Positions 61,039-64,000 of a DNA stretch of 64,000 bases are shown piece by piece. Every line of letters begins with the position of its first letter. The stretch's first letter is position 1. Position numbers and translations under genes: made by a program. Source of the stretch: Anthostomella pinea (taxonomy: Eukaryota; Ascomycota; Sordariomycetes; Xylariales; Xylariaceae); NCBI GenBank assembly GCA_963556695.1, contig CAUWAG010000020.1, forward strand, positions 2,356,001 to 2,420,000, in the 5' to 3' direction. The notes under the pieces are model-generated. The model saw nothing but the letters and a program-made list of their open reading frames with translations. It was not told the origin of the DNA and did not search any database.

Positions 61039-61386
61039 GAGTACCTGCCGCCGAAGGGCTTGCCTTCTGTTCTCGTCACCGAAGCAATCGAGGATGCGGC
61101 CGAGCAGCTTGGGGAACCACCAGCTTCCGTGTCAACAGTTGGTCATGAAGACGCGCATGACTCGTCCAGTCCGAGTACCCACCAGCTTGATGGAGCTGGT
61201 GAGAATAAAAGCTTGTCACTTCTAGAAAAGATGCATGCGGCGCACAAGTCTGCCAAACGAGCAGAGGAGAGAGAATTTCTTGGTCGAATCAGACGGGCAG
61301 AATCCCTATCTGCTGTGTCTGCAAGTATAGAGGGAGAGGTGATGGAAGCAGATTTCGGTCTCAGGTCTGCCACCAGTCAGCCGTGA
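61039..61386 (+). other. Possible alternative C-terminal exon of ssk2
   Basis: Immediately after the ssk2 TAG, the same frame stays open for 115 codons to a TGA at 61384-61386, with exon-like codon use and a helical, charged segment (SLLEKMHAAHKSAKRAEERE). The TAG is itself a good acceptor (GTTTTATTAG). A GTACAG donor at 60970, phase 0, would make a 69-bp intron that removes the stop and yields a 1449-residue protein. Whether this is used is not known. Confidence 0.4.
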
Positions 61387-62360
61387 TGTTACCACTTCGT
61401 GGTGAACTGGGCCGTGGGATATGGTCTGAGAGAGGGAGGGGGTTTTGGGGGGGAGTAAACGCATACAGGGTGTCTTTTTTGGGATCACTGTACATGGGGT
61501 GGAAGATACGACTGACATGCATCAGCGACGGAGTCATTGTTCTCTACTCAAGGGTTTCTATACTCAGGCTTCTTGCCGACCATCTGTTTCAGCCTCGATC
61601 TAATAAGCCTTCGTCATGAGTAGCTGAACATTCGAAGGAGTAAGATGTGTTCCCACACCGCATGGACATTTCTAGAAGAGGGATGACTCTTTCGAGACGA
61701 GAGTCACCGCATATATATAGCCTTGCGTTGTCATTAATACTTGAATCTGTTTACATATCGACCTTTCAATCGAATGCGAAAGTGAAGCACATCTCGAAGG
61801 AATTATTATCTCAATTTTACAGCGGACCTGAGCTTGCGAATTCGTGGTGTCGGTGTTTTCGCAAAGTTCGGATGGGACGCAGCTTCACCGCGTCGCTCAC
61901 TTCTCAACGGCCACACGTGGCTTGCATATACCGATGACCTAAAGATACGAGACATGGAGATTGCTTCTTTTGCGCCTCACGACCACCTACCTCGTTTCCG
62001 AAGACGGGACTTGACTCATTGAAGAGCTGGTGCTGCATTTAACCGGCAGCTTGCGTTTTCACCACAACCACACATCTACAATCGGAGAACTGACATACTT
62101 CCGAGCTCGGAAAAAGAAATGTTCTTTTCTTTTAAGCCGTCCATCACTGCTACGTTGTGAGCCAACGTTACGTAAGGTACTCTCTTTTCGTGACTCGTCG
62201 TCCCCCGAGGGCGGTGCGGTACAATGCGGTACCTTACCTAGCCACTAGGTTAGTCGTGGACACGAAAACGGCGGACGTTACACAGCTTTTCAGCTATGCT
62301 CGTATGGGACGAGCTGGCTGGGCGTCCTTTTCTCGTCAGCTCACTGAAGGCCTAGTACCG
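61387..62360. other. Intergenic between ssk2 and the secreted protein gene
   Basis: Includes a G-rich stretch just after the possible extension (about 61434-61456). No gene, RNA or transposon feature is supported. Confidence 0.4.
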
Positions 62361-62370
62361 TATATATAAG
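62361..62370 (+). promoter_or_regulatory. TATA box of the secreted protein gene
   Basis: TATATATAAG lies 127 bp upstream of the ATG at 62488, almost the same spacing as in the Ser-Gln repeat secreted protein gene. Confidence 0.5.
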
Positions 62371-62487
62371 TAGGTACATAGCCATCACTTGACAGCTCTC
62401 ACTTCTGATCCATTGAACCACACGTTCTTCTACCTACTAATCGACACACACCAAAAGACAGCCTTCTCTCGGACGCCAAACTCCAAA

Positions 62488-63487
62488 ATGCGTCTCGCAA
62501 GCCTCCTCGCTGCTCTCGCAGCCCTCCTATCCTCCTCAGCAGCAGCCGCCGACCCGCCCCTGCCCCCATGGTACCCCCTGCAGCCCTGGCAGCTCACGGC
62601 GCTGCACACGTCCAACCCGCAGAACCCGCCCTACGGCACCAACGCCACTATTCTTGAGGTCGGCATCGCAAACCCGAGCCTGATCGCCGCGACCCCGGCG
62701 CCGCATGCCTCTGGGGGTGGTTATGTGGACTTTGCGGCTAGTGCGGCGCTTTGTGTGCTGCGGTTTAAGACGGATGATGTGACGCCTTGGTATGTTGGGG
62801 ATGGTTTTCTTGTTCTGGTTATGGAGTGCAGGGACTCGGTGTTGGAGGAGCGTGTTCTGTTATTCCTTCTTTTTCTCTTCTTCTTCGTCCTCTTCGTCGG
62901 TGGTATTTTCTTGTTTTTGTGAGCCTTGTACTGACATCTCGATAGTACGTATCTTCACATGCCCCCCTAAGATTGTCTCTAGGGATGTAATGTAGACCAG
63001 GGAGACTGACCCGGGAATCTGTACTAGACGGCCACGCTACGAATAGTTGCGTCGCGGCGGACGACAACGCGTCTGCGGCCTGGGAGATGACGCTCTTGGA
63101 GATGCATGAGGACCTGGACCATTACATGAGCTTGTCGTTCGCACTGCTGTATAATGAGGCTTTCTACGGGACGCCGGTGGTGAGTTTACCCCTTTTTCTC
63201 CTTTTCAGGCTGATCTTGCGAGTCCGGTCCTTGGGGTCGTTCTCCCCAGATCAGCTCAGAACCCCTTGAGTATATTTTGGGGGTGCTATCTGACAGGGGT
63301 GAATGCTGACATCTAGTCTTGGCAGTGGAAGCGCTTCAGTGCAAGTGTCACCCTGAGGGCTGGGGATGGAGAGGCGCTGGAGGGCGGGTGCAATGCGGGT
63401 GGTATTTGTACTTATGACTTGAAAAATGGGAGTGCGCCGTTGTTGCTTCAGCCGTCGATGACGGAGTGTAAGGGGACTTGCTCTTAG
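62488..63487 (+). CDS. Secreted cysteine-containing protein, unknown function
   Basis: Signal peptide at residues 1-20 (LASLLAALAALLSSSAAAAD). Three exons, 62488-62789, 63047-63179 and 63326-63487, join in phase and give about 198 residues. After the signal comes a Pro/Trp-rich start (PPLPPWYPLQPWQLTAL) and a beta-rich body with N-glycosylation sequons (NAT, NAS, NGS). Seven cysteines are present, including an adjacent pair created at the first splice junction. The last exon is Cys-rich near its end (GGCNAGGIC, TECKGTC). No named domain is recognised; it resembles the many species-restricted secreted proteins of plant-associated fungi. The first intron (257 bp) is long, and reading through it gives a hydrophobic tail instead of the last two exons. 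Model confidence is moderate because the first acceptor was chosen on frame alone. Confidence 0.65.
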
Positions 63488-64000
63488 GTTGAGACTTGGC
63501 TTGTAGGTACATCTCTTCGACAATGTACCTACCCGATCGCGAGTCCTGCTTGGGCAGTGGTACTGTTCGTCGCCTGTCATAAGGTAATACTTGGATAGGG
63601 GACACTGACGTACCTTATGTCAAGACCCGTACGTGCGAGTCTAGTAAAATTATCTATAATGTACAATATCGACGACTAAGCTTGGGAGCCATGCTGTATT
63701 AACCAGTTTCGCCTGAGATATGCTCTTGTCGATAGGTAGTAGGTACTAATGCTTACAGGAGAGAATCTTCATCCAGGCTTCTTCTGCCTGGGCCATGCCT
63801 CACGAGTTCATTCTTCCTTTCAGGTCGACCGGGTATCTCGATCCCAGTCGCTTGAATCGTCTACACGTCGAATTTCGACTCTGGAAAAATCCATGGACTC
63901 GGAGAGCGCCACGAGATATCTGCGTGACCACACGAATGGCCATATACTCCAAGGGCTAACTGGGCCCGGGAGGAAACTTTCCTCGTCAGACCGATGCCAG
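63488..64000. other. Right-edge intergenic
   Basis: No gene or repeat seen in the last 0.5 kb. Confidence 0.4.

Overview
The window looks like nuclear DNA of a filamentous ascomycete (Pezizomycotina, probably a Sordariomycete). Coding regions are broken by 40-75 bp introns with GTRNGT donors, CTRAY-like branch sites and YAG acceptors. The clearest proteins are fungal housekeeping factors: Rrp44/Dis3, Sld3, the Ssk2/OS-4 MAP kinase kinase kinase, Rsc7 and Dpb4. Gene density is low, and several stretches of 4-12 kb have no recognisable gene. No tRNA, rRNA or CRISPR array was found.

Left part (1-13.8 kb). A protein C-terminus at the left edge is followed on the minus strand by a complete eight-exon MFS sugar transporter. 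Next are a multi-exon amidoligase-like protein whose usual acidic motif residues look substituted, the histone-fold subunit Dpb4, and a Ser/Thr-rich single-pass membrane protein.

Middle (13.8-48.7 kb). Mostly gene-poor. It holds a WRN-type 3'-5' exonuclease/HRDC gene whose frame is broken twice, a small cysteine-rich secreted protein with nine Ser-Gln repeats, an AT-rich 958-bp element with inverted termini and an 8-bp target duplication (hAT-like, RIP-like interior), an F-box-like ORF, and the chromatin remodeller subunit Rsc7. From 37.0 to 48.7 kb only microsatellites and short inverted repeats were seen.

Right part (48.7-64 kb). A compact conserved block: DIS3 (plus) converges on SLD3 (minus), and SLD3 diverges from SSK2 (plus). 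A small secreted protein gene follows, in which retaining the first intron would add a membrane-spanning tail.

How the genes work together: Dpb4 and Sld3 both act in DNA replication (Pol epsilon and Cdc45 loading). Rsc7 acts in chromatin remodelling, Rrp44 in nuclear and cytoplasmic RNA decay, and Ssk2 in the osmotic-stress HOG cascade. There is no sign that they form a cluster. The observations most worth checking are the possible alternative intron and C-terminal extension of SSK2, the intron-retention switch in the secreted protein, the degenerate amidoligase-like gene, and the hAT-like RIP-marked element.
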